Source of the DNA: Candidatus Firestoneibacteriota bacterium
GTDB taxonomy: Bacteria; JACRDZ01
Direction of reading: 5' to 3'
Assembly: GCA_016212735.1 (NCBI GenBank)
Contig: JACRDZ010000148.1
Span: 1 to 5,775, forward strand
Length of the DNA: 5,775 nt
Below, piece by piece: positions 5,350-5,775 of this stretch. The notes below the pieces were generated by a model that ran no database searches, had not been told where the DNA came from, and saw only the letters and a list, made by a program, of their open reading frames with translations. Made by a program: the position numbers and the translations under genes. Position 1 is the stretch's first letter. Each line of letters starts with the position of its first letter.

Positions 5350-5775
5350 AATAATTTAAAGTATTATTACATAGAAAATTCGTATATAGCAATACCCAAA
5401 GAATATTTAGAACAGAAAGATAAAAATTTTAGTACGTTTGCAGACGTAAAAAACAAATTAAAAACCAATTTAAAATATAATGAATGGAAAAATAATAATA
5501 TTTTAACAAAAGATATAAAAAATACAGGAAGCCTTGTTGCGCTCTGGTCAGGCGTGATGGATAAAACAGCAGGTTACGACCTAATTCCGCGCACCATAGA
5601 ATATTCGGCAGGCTTGATGAAGTTATGGTACGATGTAGTGAATGAGCCGCCGTGGGTGAAGGAAGTGGAGGTGATAGATGTAAATAACACAATAAATGAT
5701 ATAGATAAAATATACTGGGCAGAATGGGTGGAAGAGAAAGATAAAGACGGGAAGAGGATAAGGAAGCTGTATCCA
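5350..5775 (+). pseudogene. PLC-like paralogue fragment, 5' end lost at the IS, continues past the window
   Basis: The plus strand is open from the IS edge to the last base (142 codons). The only in-frame ATG near its start is inside the IS and meets TAA at 5329-5331. The protein (NNLKYYYIENSYIAIPKEYL ... GSLVALWSGVMDKTAGYDLI) reaches DLIPRTIEYSAGLMKLWYDV, then VNEPPWVKEVEVIDV. This parallels DIIPDQLNEAVSFTAGML and SLPPLVKDLKI at residues 276-309 of the minus-strand PLC-like protein, the end of its helical domain, so I call it a diverged relative. The catalytic core, signal peptide and start are missing. Past the domain it continues into an acidic, Lys-rich stretch (KIYWAEWVEEKDKDGKRIRK) and leaves the window open. 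Its 3' part uses more G/C-ending codons than the minus-strand gene. It is presumably silent unless driven from the IS. Confidence 0.6.

Noticed and set aside
5429..5692. An 87-codon minus-strand open frame near the right end
   Set aside because: The plus strand is open throughout and matches the PLC-like protein; the antisense product is low-complexity and has no recognisable features.
1..5775. CRISPR array, tRNA or rRNA genes
   Set aside because: No regularly spaced direct repeats, tRNA cloverleaf elements or rRNA-like stretches were seen by eye on either strand.

Overview
The window is AT-rich, gene-dense bacterial DNA from an accessory, rearranged region. It has no universal marker gene. 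The mix of a large secreted multidomain protein with phospholipase C-like and FlgD-Ig-like domains, a HEAT-repeat neighbour, an IS and a group II intron RT remnant would fit an uncultured candidate-phylum bacterium, but that placement is a guess.

Layout, left to right. (1) About 1-83, plus strand: an internal scrap of a group II intron-type reverse transcriptase, cut on its right side. (2) About 84-3876, minus strand: one very large gene (about 1,260 codons) now in three pieces. The N-terminal piece (2317-3876) has a signal peptide, a zinc-dependent phospholipase C/S1-P1 nuclease-like domain and a FlgD-like Ig domain. A single-base frameshift near 2337 leads into the middle piece (1068-2336), which has an Ig-like stretch and a class I glutamine amidotransferase-like Rossmann domain. 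An in-frame TAG at 1068-1070 separates this from a C-terminal Ig-rich piece (about 84-1067) that stays open to the RT scrap. (3) 3873-4135, minus strand: the 3' end of a HEAT-repeat gene whose stop overlaps the start of the large gene (ATGA), so the two formed an operon. (4) About 4136-5348: a complete insertion sequence with perfect terminal inverted repeats and an IS4/IS701-type DDE transposase (4152-5261). A large hairpin buries the transposase start and ribosome binding site. (5) 5350-5775, plus strand: an open frame without a start, homologous to the end of the phospholipase C-like domain of the large gene, running off the window.

The IS sits between two divergent genes that have both lost their 5' ends, and its flanks share only TAA. 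Simple insertion into one gene cannot explain this. An IS-associated deletion or inversion, or an assembly join at a repeat, is more likely. With the RT junction, frameshift and amber codon, the picture is of a decaying or reshuffled locus for a family of large secreted PLC-like proteins, not an intact new system.
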